Assembly (NCBI GenBank): GCA_016710525.1
Contig: JADJVQ010000026.1
Location: forward strand, 1-64,000
Reading direction: 5' to 3'
Source of the DNA: Burkholderiaceae bacterium
GTDB taxonomy: Bacteria; Pseudomonadota; Gammaproteobacteria; Burkholderiales; Burkholderiaceae_E
Length of the DNA stretch: 64,000 nt
The notes below the pieces were generated by a model. It was not told where the DNA came from. It worked only from the letters and a program-made list of their open reading frames with translations, and made no database searches. The translations under genes were made by a program, and so were the position numbers. Below are positions 1 to 8,570 of the stretch, piece by piece (position 1 is the stretch's first letter; every line of letters begins with the position of its first letter).

Positions 1-414
1 GGCGTCTGCATGATGTCGGCACCATGCTGGCCGGGTCGGCGTACCGGTGGACGGCCCGCCGCGCATGACGTCGACGATCACGCAGGGGATTTCGGCGCCC
101 GCGGCTATAGCCCCAGGGTTCTCCATAGCCCGGGCGAGTGGCCCGGGCCGCTGGTGGCTGTCATCGCCTTGGGCCCGCCATCGGGGCGCCGATCACCGCG
201 GCCATCGAGGCGATCTCGTCCACTCATCTGGATGAACACCCCGTCGCGCGGCGGCGGCGGAGGCCGCCCGACAGGCGCGCCTCGACCACTTCCGACGACG
301 GTGTGATCGGGTAGCCGGCGAAGCGGCGGCCAGCCCGCGATGGCGCCCAACGCGCAGGCGTGGTTGCCGGGAAACAACTGCGCCACGGCGGGGCGGCGCG
401 CCGGCTGAGTTCAA
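1..414 (-). pseudogene. 2-oxoacid:ferredoxin oxidoreductase alpha subunit (KorA-like), N-terminal part, frame-disrupted
   Basis: The minus strand carries the N-terminal pyrimidine-binding region of a KorA/PorA-type 2-oxoacid:ferredoxin oxidoreductase, cut by the window edge. Recognisable pieces are LFPGNHACALGAI, a segment ending in YPIT-like residues, GVFIQM and LKAMTATSGPG, which in the family bind thiamine diphosphate and position the oxoacid. They lie in different frames, so the reading is interrupted several times. A TTG start at 414 overlaps the stop of the preceding ferredoxin gene, which fits a co-translated operon. Family assignment is fairly sure. Whether this is a true pseudogene or a poorly resolved contig end cannot be told from sequence. 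Confidence 0.55.
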
Positions 415-737
415 GCCGACCGGCCCGTGGTCTTGCTCGGCGGCGTTCCGCCGCAGGGAGCGCCGGCCGCAGCCGGATCGAGGTGGACGCGAATCGCGAA
501 GTCAGGACACAACCACTCTCGCACAGCCGGCAGCGGTGCAGCGGGCCGGATCAGTGAGGAAGCTCGACGATGCGCTCGTCGTTGAAGCGCAAGCAGCGTT
601 CGAGGCTGAGTTTCACACAGGTGTCGCAGCTCTTGCACCACGCCGGCGTGATCTCCAGGCGGCGGCATAGCTGCCCCGGCATCCAGTGCGCCTTCGTCCG
701 GAGTGCCGGCATTCAGCGCCGGCCGCGGCGCCCGCAT
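411..737 (-). pseudogene. 4Fe-4S ferredoxin subunit of 2-oxoacid oxidoreductase (KorD-like), frame-disrupted
   Basis: Short ferredoxin-type subunit between iorB and the KorA-like gene. One frame reads WCKSCDTCVKLSLERCLRF and then stops near 553. The second cluster continues in another frame as WLCPDFAIRVH with CP and the family-typical FAIRVH ending. Together these match a two-cluster electron-transfer subunit passing electrons from the TPP site to ferredoxin. The ATG at 737 overlaps the iorB stop in a TAATG arrangement, indicating translational coupling. At least one indel near 555 breaks the gene. Confidence 0.5.
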
Positions 738-1410
738 TAGCTGCAGCAGCCCGGTACGTCCGGGGACGTGGACCTTGCCGCCGCCTCCTCGTCCAGCGAA
801 GACCGGCCCGTCGCGTCGGGTCCGCTCGATCCCTCGCGGCCCGGGCGAAAGGCCTCGGGGTTGATCGACAGCGTCCGCTCGGGCACGAACTGGGCGATCG
901 CGGCTCGCCATTCCGGCCTGGCTGAAATCAGGCGATGGCGGCGGCCCTGGCTGACATTGGCCGTTCGCTCCGGTTGCTGCCGAGCGCCCCGGCCCATCCG
1001 GGTCGCGTCGATCATAGCCTTCAGCGCGACGTGCTCGCGCATCTGCGCCGGGGTCTCGCGCGAATAGCGCATCATTGCCCCGGGCCGCCGGTTCAGGCAG
1101 GCAAATGGCGGCACGATGCGCTTGGTGTCGCACAGGAAGATGCCGCTCTGCGGCTTCAGGTAAGGCAGCCAGCGCAGGCCCTCGGCCCATTCGAGCGCCA
1201 CCAGCAGATCGGCCTCGCCCTGGGGAATCGTCGGTGACCAGACCTGGGGGCCGAAGCGCACGTGGCTGAACACCGTCCCGCCCACGCTCGGCCCATGCCC
1301 GTGGACTTCGCTCTGCTTGACGTCCAGTCCGCGACTGCGCCAGCGTCGCCAACACCGCCAGGACACCAGGATCACGCCCTGGCCGCCCCGCCCACGATCA
1401 GCGCGTTGAC
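737..1410 (-). pseudogene. iorB: indolepyruvate ferredoxin oxidoreductase beta subunit, frame-disrupted
   Basis: Gamma-domain subunit of indolepyruvate:ferredoxin oxidoreductase, which oxidatively decarboxylates aryl pyruvates from aromatic amino acid breakdown. The segment from about 1290 to 740 reads well in one frame: DVKQSEVHG, GGTVFSHVRFGP, ADLLVALEWAEGLRWLPYL and TKRIVPPFACLNRRPGA are characteristic IorB stretches. The start (VNALIVG, near 1410) lies in another frame, and a second shift occurs around the RMGRGARQQ segment. Length fits the roughly 190-residue stand-alone IorB. It follows iorA directly and shares its stop with the next gene's start. Confidence 0.6.
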
Positions 1411-3239
1411 TCCGGGTCGCTCTGGCGACACCGTCGGCGGGCGGCGATGCAGTCGACCGTGCGGACCTGCGCACACAGCGTGCACCCCACGCACAGCGCG
1501 GGGTCGATGCGGACCTTGTGCGGCCCTCGAAGGACTCGTCAGCCCCAGGTGAGCGCCGGACAGCCCAGGTTCATGCACGACTGACAGGCGTTGCACAGAT
1601 CGTTAGCGACCTCAGCGCCGGCCAGCTGTCTTCACCGGGTCGAGCACGCAGGGCCCGATCCGAGGTCCCACTCGATACGCCGCGATGGGCGATCGCCTCG
1701 CGCAACGTCTGGTACGACCGCCGGGTCGTAGAGTCGACCTTGCGCCCCAGGTAACGCCGATGGCGCGCACCAGCGCCTCATAGTCGACACGCGAGCGCGG
1801 CTCGCCGCGCAGCGTCCCCGCCGGTGCCCGAGTAGTCCCTGGCCACCGGTCATCGCGGTAATGTGAAGTTTGTCCAGCATCATCACACGGTGATATTGGC
1901 GTTATTATAGACCCGCACGTCGATCCAGCGCCGGCAGAAGACGTGCCGCAGGAAGGTGGAGTCGCCGATCTCGCCATCCCGGCCGCGGCTCGCCGGCCCT
2001 GGCCATGCCGACGGCGATGCCGATCGACAAAGCCCATCGCCACCGAAGTGTCCGGACCGCGCGGCGAACCAGCGCCGACCAGCGTGTGGCAACCGATGTC
2101 ACCGGCGACCCGTGCGCCCGAGGCGCACGCCGCCTGTAGGTCGAGGTGTGCGGGACGGCCCGCGCTGCCCCGGCGGCAGGGCGGATCACCCGGGTTCCGG
2201 GGTCAGTGGACCGCCCGCTGCAGCCGGCAGACCTGCCTTCTCGAAGCCCTCGCGCACCACGTCGGCGGGCACTCGCCCACCAGAGGGAACAACGATTTGC
2301 CCTCGACCGCGATACCCAATGCGCGCGGTTCGCGCTCGATCATCAGTTTCGGGCTCCTCGACAGAGAACACCCGCTGCACCGACGCGCAAGTCGCGCAGC
2401 AGGTCGGGCGACAGCGGCCAGGAGGCGCCCAGCTTGAGCACGCTGGCTCGCGGCAGCACTTCGCGCACGTAGGGGTAGCAGGTGCCCGCGGTGATCACGC
2501 CATAGGCCGGATCGCCCTTTTCCCAGCGGTTGATGGGCGACTCCCGCAGGTACTCCCGCAGGCGCTGCTCGCGCTCGAGAATGGCGAGGTGCCGCCCGCG
2601 TGCGTGCGCCGGGATCATCACGTTCTTGGACGGCGTCTCGTTGAAGCCGCGCGACGCGTGTTCGGTGCGGCCGCCCACCTGCACCGTGCTGCGCGTGTGC
2701 GACAGCCGGGTGGTGGTACGCACGATCACGATGGTGTCGAAGCGCTCGGACAGGTCGAAGGCCATCCGGGTGAACTCGAGGGCCTCCTGGGCATCGCAGG
2801 GCTCGAGCACCGGCACCGCGCCGAACTGGCCGTAGAAGCGGGAATCCTGCTCGTTCTGGGAACTGTGGATGCCGGGGTCGTCGGCGACCGCGATCACCAG
2901 CCCGCCATTGGCGCCGATGTAGGCCTGCGACATGTAGGCGTCGGCGGCCACGTTCAGGCCCACGTGCTTCATCGCCGCCAGCGCGCGGCTGCCGGCGAAC
3001 GAGGCGCCGATGGCCACGTCCAGCGCCACCTTCTCGTTGGTGGACCACTGCGCGTGCAGGTCGTGCGCCGGGTAGGTGGCCAGCGACTCGAGAATCTCGG
3101 TGCTGGGCGTGCCAGGATAGGCGGCGGCGACCGCGACTCCGGCCTCCCATGCGCCACGGGCAATCGCCTCGTTGCCGGTCATCGGTCGCAGCGACGAAGG
3201 CGATCGCGGCGGTGCGCCCGCCTCAATGCGTGCATTCAT
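1411..3239 (-). pseudogene. iorA: indolepyruvate ferredoxin oxidoreductase alpha subunit; N-terminal half intact, rest frame-disrupted
   Basis: The first 280 or so residues (3239 down to about 2385) are an uninterrupted IorA N-terminus: GNEAIARGAWEAGV, YPGTPSTEI, STNEKVALDVAIGASF and KHVGLNVAADAYMS. From about 2385 onwards the homology continues but jumps frame repeatedly: EEPETD, then ALGIAVEGKSLFPLVGE, then ADVVREGFEKAGLP, then SIGIAVGMARAGE, the TPP-binding GDSTF and YNNANIT pair, LDKLHITAMTGGQ, VDYEALVRAIGVTW and a C-terminal ferredoxin domain with CNACQSC- and CVGC-like cysteines. I count at least eight frame switches. The product would be the catalytic TPP and iron-sulfur subunit. The next plus-strand gene is divergent, so 3240-3454 should hold both promoters. 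Confidence 0.65.
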
Positions 3240-3454
3240 GAACCATCCCCCGCGGGCTTGTGTCCGGCGATTCTAGGGACCGGATTGCCGGGTGACCTTG
3301 CGAAACCGCAATCGGCCGGCCGACGATCGTGCCGCGCTTCCAGGGGGCCGGACGCGATCAGCGCCCCGTCCGAATCCGAAATCGCGCCCACCACACGACC
3401 GACGCTCCACAGGCTATCGTCGCAATCCCATCGACCCCTACCGAAGGACCCGGC

Positions 3455-4243
3455 ATGAACGAACCCGGCGTATTGCAGATCGCATCGATGCGCGGCCGCT
3501 GCACCGAGGCCGAATGGCAGGCGCGCGTCGACCTGGCCGCGTGCTATCGGCTGATCGACTACTACGGCATGTCGGACATGACGGCCAATCACATCTCGGC
3601 GAGGGTGCCGGGCGAAGAGGGCGCGTTCCTGATCAATCCGTACGGGATGATGTACGACGAGATGACGGCCTCATGCCTGCTGAAGGTCGATCTCGACGGC
3701 ACGATCCTGTCGACCCCCGATTTCGGCGATCTCGGGTATGGCGTCAACAAGGCCGGCTATGTCATCCACAGCGCGATCCACCGCGCCCGCCCGGAAATCG
3801 GCTGCGTGATCCACACGCACAGCTGGGCCTCGATGTCGGTGTCGTCGCTGGACTGCGGGCTGCTGCCGATGAACCAGACCGCGATGCGATTCCTGAAGAT
3901 CGCCTACCACGACTACCAGGGCGTGGTGCTCGACACCGCCGAGCAGGCCTCGCTGGTCGCCGATCTGGGCGACAGCGAAGCGCTGATGCTGCGCAATCAC
4001 GGCGCGCTGACAGTCGGTCACACCGTGGGCGAAGCCTTCAACTGGATGCACCGCCTCGAGTTGTCCTGCCAGTCGCAGCTCGCCGCCATGGCCTGCGGCA
4101 CCCCCCTGCGCCAGGTCCCGCAGCCCGTGCTCGAAGCCACCTGGAACAACTACCAGCGCGGCACCCGCCGCCCCTTCGGCGTCATGGAGTGGCCCGCCCT
4201 GCTGCGCAAGCTCGACCGCCTCGCCCCGAGCTTCCGCACCTGA
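3455..4243 (+). CDS. class II aldolase/adducin family protein
   Basis: 262-residue soluble metal-dependent aldolase-fold protein. The first zinc-ligand pair is visible as IHTHSW near residue 119, and the distal histidines lie in NHGALTVGHTVGEAF near residue 180. NHISARVPG near residue 45 matches the phosphate- or carboxylate-binding loop of the family. The ATG at 3455 is preferred over the open frame upstream because GAAGGA lies just before it and homology starts there. Members of this subgroup act on sugar phosphates or on aromatic or hydroxy acids, so the substrate here is unknown. The gene is divergent from iorA and convergent with the adenosyltransferase. Confidence 0.82.
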   Translation: MNEPGVLQIASMRGRCTEAEWQARVDLAACYRLIDYYGMSDMTANHISARVPGEEGAFLINPYGMMYDEMTASCLLKVDLDGTILSTPDFGDLGYGVNKAGYVIHSAIHRARPEIGCVIHTHSWASMSVSSLDCGLLPMNQTAMRFLKIAYHDYQGVVLDTAEQASLVADLGDSEALMLRNHGALTVGHTVGEAFNWMHRLELSCQSQLAAMACGTPLRQVPQPVLEATWNNYQRGTRRPFGVMEWPALLRKLDRLAPSFRT

Positions 4244-4302
4244 GCACACCTCCCCAAGCCCACCCCAGTCGCGCTCCAAGACCGCCGAAGTCCGCGCTCG
4301 AG

Positions 4303-4456
4303 CCCTTGCGCACGGGGCGGGTCCGATGGCGATTCGGGCCCGCCGAGCGAACGAGGAAGTGCCCGGCCGGGCCGGGCAGCTTCCGAAGGCAGCGAGGGCA
4401 CCCCGCGCAGCGGGGCGGGCACGTTGGAGCCATCAGACCCGCCCCGTGCGCAAGGG
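4303..4456. repeat. long inverted repeat (28-bp arms, about 98-bp loop) between convergent genes
   Basis: The left arm at 4303-4330 begins CCCTTGCGCACGGGGCGGGT. The right arm at 4429-4456 is its reverse complement with one mismatch in 28 positions. The loop itself contains smaller GC-rich dyads, including a GCCCGGCC/GGCCGGGC hairpin near 4360-4378. It sits between the aldolase stop and the 3' end of the minus-strand adenosyltransferase gene, so it may act as a bidirectional transcript-end structure or be a member of a dispersed REP/BIME-like or miniature element family. No transposase is present. Only one copy occurs in this window. Confidence 0.7.
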
Positions 4457-4473
4457 CGAACGCACGCAAACAT

Positions 4474-5031
4474 TCAAGCCGGCTTGTTGCGCCCCTGCTG
4501 CCACAACACATCGCTGCCGCCATCGGCCCGATTGAGCACCCGCGCCAGCACGAACAGCAGATCCGACAGCCGGTTCAGGTATTGCCGGCAGGCCGGCCGC
4601 ACCGGTTCTTCGGCGCCCAGCGCCACCACCGCCCGTTCCGCCCGGCGGCACACCGTGCGCGCGACATGGGCGATGGCGGCGGCTCGCGAGCCGCCAGGCA
4701 GGATGAATTCCTGCAGCCGCGGCAAGGTGGCGTTGTGCGTGGCCAGCAGTTCGTCGAGCCGGGCCACCTGGGCATCGCTGACATTCTCGTAGCCCGGGAT
4801 GCACAACTCGCCGCCCAGATCGAACAGGTCGTGCTGGATGTCGATGAAGGCTTCGCGCAGATCGGTCGGCATCGGTTCGGTCAGCAGCAGCCCGATGGTG
4901 GAATTGAGTTCGTCGACGTCGCCCAGCGCCACCACGCGCAGGCTGTCCTTGCGGGTGCGGCTGCCGTCACCCAGGCCGGTGGAGCCATCGTCGCCGGTGC
5001 GGGTCGCTATCTGACTGAGTCTGTTTCCCAT
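4474..5031 (-). CDS. PduO-type cob(I)alamin adenosyltransferase
   Basis: 185-residue enzyme that transfers adenosyl from ATP to cob(I)alamin to make coenzyme B12. The N-terminal ATP-binding motif TRTGDDGSTGLGDGSR starts at residue 10, and the later helix motifs CRRAERAVVAL and YLNRLSDLLFVLAR are typical of the PduO/MMAB trimer family. Length is normal. It stands alone: no adenosylcobalamin-dependent enzyme is nearby, so the cofactor presumably serves an enzyme encoded elsewhere. Its 3' end faces the inverted repeat at 4303-4456. The open frame starts at ATG 5031. Confidence 0.92.
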   Translation of the reverse strand: MGNRLSQIATRTGDDGSTGLGDGSRTRKDSLRVVALGDVDELNSTIGLLLTEPMPTDLREAFIDIQHDLFDLGGELCIPGYENVSDAQVARLDELLATHNATLPRLQEFILPGGSRAAAIAHVARTVCRRAERAVVALGAEEPVRPACRQYLNRLSDLLFVLARVLNRADGGSDVLWQQGRNKPA

Positions 5032-5082
5032 GACCGCAGTTTACCCAAGCCGGCCCGGGCGGCGCGGGTGACCCTGCGCGCG

Positions 5083-5595
5083 TCAAGGCTCGGCCAGGAT
5101 GTCCAGCAGTCGAAGACGGGCGATCTGGCCGACCTGGGTCAGCGCGTTCTGCAGTTCCTGGTCGCGCGAATTGGTGAGGCGCGCGCGCAGGATGCCGAAG
5201 ATCGCATCTCGGCTGTTCAGACGCGCGCAGATGATGAACGGAAACCCGAATCGGGCGAGGTACTGCCGGTTCAGCTCGCTGAGCTGGGCGCGCTGCGACG
5301 CATCGAGCGTGCCCAGGCCCGCGACGCTTTGCTCATGGGTCGAGGCGTCGGTCAGCGTGCCGGTCTGGGCCTCCTTGCCGGCCAGTTCGGGGTGGGCATT
5401 GAGCAGCGCGAGCTGTTCCTGGGGCGATGCCGACTGCACCACGCCCCACAAGGCCAGCAGCAGGGCCGTGTCGCTGGCGAACGGGCGCTGTGCGAAGGCG
5501 CGCTCGGCGATCCAGGCCGAATGCTCGTAGACCTTGCCGAAGGCCGCCGAAAACTCGGCCGGGGTGTATGCGTTGATGCGCTCAATGCTCGCCAT
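5083..5595 (-). CDS. uraD: 2-oxo-4-hydroxy-4-carboxy-5-ureidoimidazoline (OHCU) decarboxylase
   Basis: 170-residue enzyme of urate breakdown that decarboxylates OHCU to S-allantoin. The catalytic histidine is in NAHPELAGK (His68) and the conserved glutamate in STHEQSVAGL (Glu88). The C-terminal FPFIICARLNSRD and ILRARLTNS segments are also family-typical. It is divergent from the allantoate amidohydrolase gene at 5672 and close to uraH at 6981, giving a purine-degradation cluster. No uricase, xanthine dehydrogenase or allantoinase gene is present in the window. Confidence 0.92.
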   Translation of the reverse strand: MASIERINAYTPAEFSAAFGKVYEHSAWIAERAFAQRPFASDTALLLALWGVVQSASPQEQLALLNAHPELAGKEAQTGTLTDASTHEQSVAGLGTLDASQRAQLSELNRQYLARFGFPFIICARLNSRDAIFGILRARLTNSRDQELQNALTQVGQIARLRLLDILAEP

Positions 5596-5671
5596 GGAGT
5601 CCCTTGCCCGAGCGGGCCGAAGTCGTCTCGAATGCTAACATTTGGCTCCTTGTTGTCGTGCGGGAACCGTC

Positions 5672-6937
5672 ATGGATTCGGGTGTCGAACAGTTGGGTCT
5701 CGAACTGCTCGCGCAGGCGGATCGGCTCGCCGAATTCACCGAAGACCCGCCCCGCCTGACGCGCACCTATCTCAGTGCCGAGCACCGTGCGGCAGGCGAT
5801 TACATCGCGTCGCTGATGCGTGCCGCCGGCATGCACTGCGGCTACGACGCGCTGGGCAATCTGGTTGGCCGATACGAAGGCGCCCATCCGGATGCGCCGG
5901 TGGTGATCATCGGCTCGCACATGGACTCGGTGCGCAACGCCGGTCGCTACGATGGCCTGTTCGGCATTCTCTCGGGCATCGCCTGCGTGGCCGAGCTGCA
6001 CCGGCAGCGGCGCCGGCTGCCTGTCGCCGTCGAAGTCGTGGCCTTCGGCGACGAAGAGGGTGTGCGCTTCGGCGTCACGCTGATCGGCAGCAAGGCGATG
6101 GCCGGCCAGTTCGACCCGGCCTGGCTTGCCGTGCGCGATGCGCAAGGCGTCTCGCTGGCCGAGGCGCTGCAAGCCTTCGGCTGCGATCCGCAGGCCTGGC
6201 CCGGCATCGATCGCCGGGCGCGTCCGCCGCTGGCCTATCTCGAATCCCATATCGAGCAGGGACCCGTGCTGCTCAACGAAGGATTGCCCCTGGGCGTGGT
6301 CACGGCCATTGCCGGCGCCCAGCGCTCCATCGTCACGCTCGCCGGGCTGGCCGGGCATGCGGGCACGGTGCCGATGGGTGCGCGCCAGGATGCCCTGGCC
6401 GCCGCAGCCGAAATGGTGCTGGCGATCGAGCGCATCGGCAACGAGCGATCCGGACTGGTCGCCACCGTGGGGCGCCTGCAGGTGCTGCCCGGGGCGGTCA
6501 ACGTCATTCCCCAGGATGTGGTGTTCAGCATCGATGTGCGCAGCGGGCTGGACAGCCTGCGGCGCGCGGCGATCGCCGACATCGAGGCCGAGTGCGACCG
6601 GATCGCCGCCCGCCGTCGTATCGCGCTGCGCCGCGAGCCGCTGTACCTGGCCGATGCCGCGCCCTGTCATCCGCTGCTGCAGGACTGCCTGGCGCAGGCG
6701 ATCGCCGCTCGCGGACTGGCCGTGCGCCATCTGCCCAGCGGCGCGGGGCACGACGCGATGGTTTTTCCGGCGCTGGCGCCGTCCGCGATGCTGTTCGTGC
6801 GTTGCGGCAACGGCGGCATCAGCCATCATCCCGACGAAACCCTGAGCGCGCCGGATGCAGGACTGGCCACCCGGGTGCTGCTCGATGCGCTGCTGCGCGT
6901 GCCCGCCGCCTTCGGGCTGAGTGGCGCGCCGGCCTGA
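5672..6937 (+). CDS. allantoate amidohydrolase / M20-family Zn-dependent carbamoyl hydrolase
   Basis: 421-residue binuclear metal hydrolase of the allantoate amidohydrolase, ureidoglycolate hydrolase and N-carbamoyl amino acid hydrolase group. Visible motifs in order are GSHMDSVRNAGRYDG, GDEEGVRFG, HIEQGP, GLAGHAGTVPMGAR and SGAGHDAM. These supply metal ligands and substrate contacts in this family. Placement beside uraD and uraH makes allantoate the likely substrate, releasing ammonia, CO2 and ureidoglycolate or ureidoglycine. The ATG at 5672 is chosen because homology starts there; a short upstream extension to 5642 is open. Its promoter must lie in the 5596-5671 gap shared with uraD. Confidence 0.86.
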   Translation: MDSGVEQLGLELLAQADRLAEFTEDPPRLTRTYLSAEHRAAGDYIASLMRAAGMHCGYDALGNLVGRYEGAHPDAPVVIIGSHMDSVRNAGRYDGLFGILSGIACVAELHRQRRRLPVAVEVVAFGDEEGVRFGVTLIGSKAMAGQFDPAWLAVRDAQGVSLAEALQAFGCDPQAWPGIDRRARPPLAYLESHIEQGPVLLNEGLPLGVVTAIAGAQRSIVTLAGLAGHAGTVPMGARQDALAAAAEMVLAIERIGNERSGLVATVGRLQVLPGAVNVIPQDVVFSIDVRSGLDSLRRAAIADIEAECDRIAARRRIALRREPLYLADAAPCHPLLQDCLAQAIAARGLAVRHLPSGAGHDAMVFPALAPSAMLFVRCGNGGISHHPDETLSAPDAGLATRVLLDALLRVPAAFGLSGAPA

Positions 6938-6980
6938 GGGGCGCGAGCGCCCCGGCCCCCGGCCCCCGAGCGGGCGCCGC

Positions 6981-7331
6981 TCAGCTGCCCCGGTAGGTGG
7001 AGTAGCTCCAGGGCGAGACCAGCAGGGGCACGTGGTAGTGAGCCTGGGCGTCGGCGACGCCGAACGCCAGCGGCACCTGGTCGATGAAGGGCGGATCAGC
7101 CACCGGCAGGCCCTGCGCGCGGAAATACTCGCCGACATGAAAAACCAGCTGATAGCGTCCCGGCCGGAATTCGCCGCCCGCCAGCAGCGGCGCGTCGCAT
7201 CGGCCGTCGCGGTTGGTTCGTGCCTCGAGCAGCTTGATCGGCTGGCCATCCATCGCGAAAAGTTCGATGCGGACATTGCCGGCCGGTTTGCCCTGCGCGG
7301 TATCGAGGATGTGCGTGGTGAGCTGACCCAT
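6981..7331 (-). CDS. uraH: 5-hydroxyisourate hydrolase (transthyretin-like)
   Basis: 116-residue transthyretin-fold enzyme that hydrolyses 5-hydroxyisourate to OHCU, the step before UraD. The N-terminal LTTHILDT histidine, the mid-protein LLEARTNRDGRCDAPLL segment and the C-terminal SYSTYRGS tetrapeptide signature (YRGS) are all present. Size matches bacterial HIU hydrolases. It lies convergent to the allantoate amidohydrolase gene, and the 43-bp gap between them is very GC-rich. It starts with ATG at 7331. Confidence 0.94.
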   Translation of the reverse strand: MGQLTTHILDTAQGKPAGNVRIELFAMDGQPIKLLEARTNRDGRCDAPLLAGGEFRPGRYQLVFHVGEYFRAQGLPVADPPFIDQVPLAFGVADAQAHYHVPLLVSPWSYSTYRGS

Positions 7332-7414
7332 GGTGTCGGACGGCTTTCAGGTGAACGAAGTCAGTGGAGTGCGGTGCCACGCACGGCTGGCCGAGGATCG
7401 TATCACCGGGCCTT

Positions 7415-7717
7415 TCAGAGCTCGGCGCCGCAGTGCCAGCACAGCTCGAACGAGGCCGGGTTTTCTTCGCGGCACTGCCGGCAGTAGTGGCTGCCAGTGC
7501 GCTGGCGCGAGACTTCGTGTTCGCGCAGGAGCGCCAGCGCGCGCACGCGGTCAAGCTCGTCATCCAGCCACAGCTGCGGCAGAGCCGCGTCGAGGGGCAC
7601 TTCGCCGGCAACGCTTTGCATGTGTTCGTTGAAGATGTGCGCCTTGATGCCATGCATCGCGAGCAGCTGGCGCAGCAGGTGAACCTGGACGCGGTCGGTT
7701 CGGATCAGCAGTTCCAA
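7415..7717 (-). CDS. small DUF2007-like protein with C-terminal zinc ribbon
   Basis: About 100 residues. The N-terminal half (ELLIRTDRVQVHLLRQLLAMHGI) resembles DUF2007, a ferredoxin-like fold of unknown role. The C-terminal end carries two Cys pairs, CRQC and CWHCG, fitting a zinc ribbon. I chose TTG at 7717 because GGGAG lies about nine bases upstream and the homology begins there; an ATG at 7783 would add an unconserved extension. It lies between uraH and the ABC permease on the same strand. No function can be assigned beyond likely protein or nucleic acid contact through the zinc ribbon. Confidence 0.72.
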   Translation of the reverse strand: MELLIRTDRVQVHLLRQLLAMHGIKAHIFNEHMQSVAGEVPLDAALPQLWLDDELDRVRALALLREHEVSRQRTGSHYCRQCREENPASFELCWHCGAEL

Positions 7718-7795
7718 GGCGAGTCTCCCGGCGCGGTGAGCCGCGCGGCCCGGCGCCCCATTCTGACACCGGCTCGCACGCACCGCGTGGCGATG

Positions 7796-8560
7796 TCATG
7801 TCTGCCCGCGATGCGCCCATGCCGTGGTGTGGCGCTCGATCCAGGAGAACAGTTCGTACATCGCCATGGCCATCGCGGCGATGACCACCAGGCCGGCGAA
7901 GGCCAGCGGCATCTTCATCGCCGAGCCGGCCGAGATCAGCAGGTAGCCGATACCCTCGTTGGAGGCGTTCATCTCGGACACGGTGGTGCCGACGAAGGCC
8001 AGCGTGATCGCCACCTTCAGCGACGCGAAGAAGTAGGGCATCGAGCGCGGCAAGCCCACCTTGATCAGCACATCCAGCCGCTTGGCGCCCAGCACGCGCA
8101 GCACGTCTTCGAGTTCGGGTTCGAGCGTGGCCAGGCCGGTCGCGATGTTGACCATGATCGGGAAGAACGAGATCAGGAACGCGGTGAGGATCGCCGGCCC
8201 CACGCCGATCCCGAACCACACGACCAGGATCGGCACGAATGCCGCCTTGGGCAGTGCATTGAAGGCGGTCATCAGCGGGTACATCGCGGCATAGGCCAGC
8301 CGTGAGGAGCCGATCACGAATCCGAGCACGACGCCCACCACGATCGAAATCGCGAAGCCGACCATGGTCGTCCAGAACGTGCGCCAGGCGTGTTCGGCGA
8401 TCGGCACGGCGAATTCGATCAGCGAACGCACGATCTGCAGCGGGCTGGGGAACACGAACTCGGACACATCGAAGGCCGCGCAGATCAGCTGCCAGAGCAG
8501 GATCGAGGCGATCAGCAGTCCCCAGGGGGCGATGGTCTCGAGGTTCTTCTTGCGGGCCAC
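7796..8560 (-). CDS. ABC transporter permease, NitT/TauT-like
   Basis: 254-residue inner-membrane permease with about six membrane spans, starting at APWGLLIASILLWQLI near residue 11. The cytoplasmic coupling loop with the EAA-like region EDVLRVLGAKRLDVLIKVGLP is visible near residues 150-170. Family and length match the BPD_transp_1 permeases of nitrate, taurine, sulfonate and thiamine-precursor importers. It is the last gene of a binding protein, ATPase, permease set on the minus strand, 10 bp downstream of the ATPase gene. Confidence 0.9.
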   Translation of the reverse strand: MARKKNLETIAPWGLLIASILLWQLICAAFDVSEFVFPSPLQIVRSLIEFAVPIAEHAWRTFWTTMVGFAISIVVGVVLGFVIGSSRLAYAAMYPLMTAFNALPKAAFVPILVVWFGIGVGPAILTAFLISFFPIMVNIATGLATLEPELEDVLRVLGAKRLDVLIKVGLPRSMPYFFASLKVAITLAFVGTTVSEMNASNEGIGYLLISAGSAMKMPLAFAGLVVIAAMAMAMYELFSWIERHTTAWAHRGQT

Positions 8561-8570
8561 GGTGCGTCCT

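Noticed and set aside
3292..6996. A 1234-codon plus-strand open frame
   Set aside because: It crosses the aldolase, adenosyltransferase, uraD and amidohydrolase genes out of frame or antisense. Such long empty frames are common at this GC content, and it has no conserved motif.
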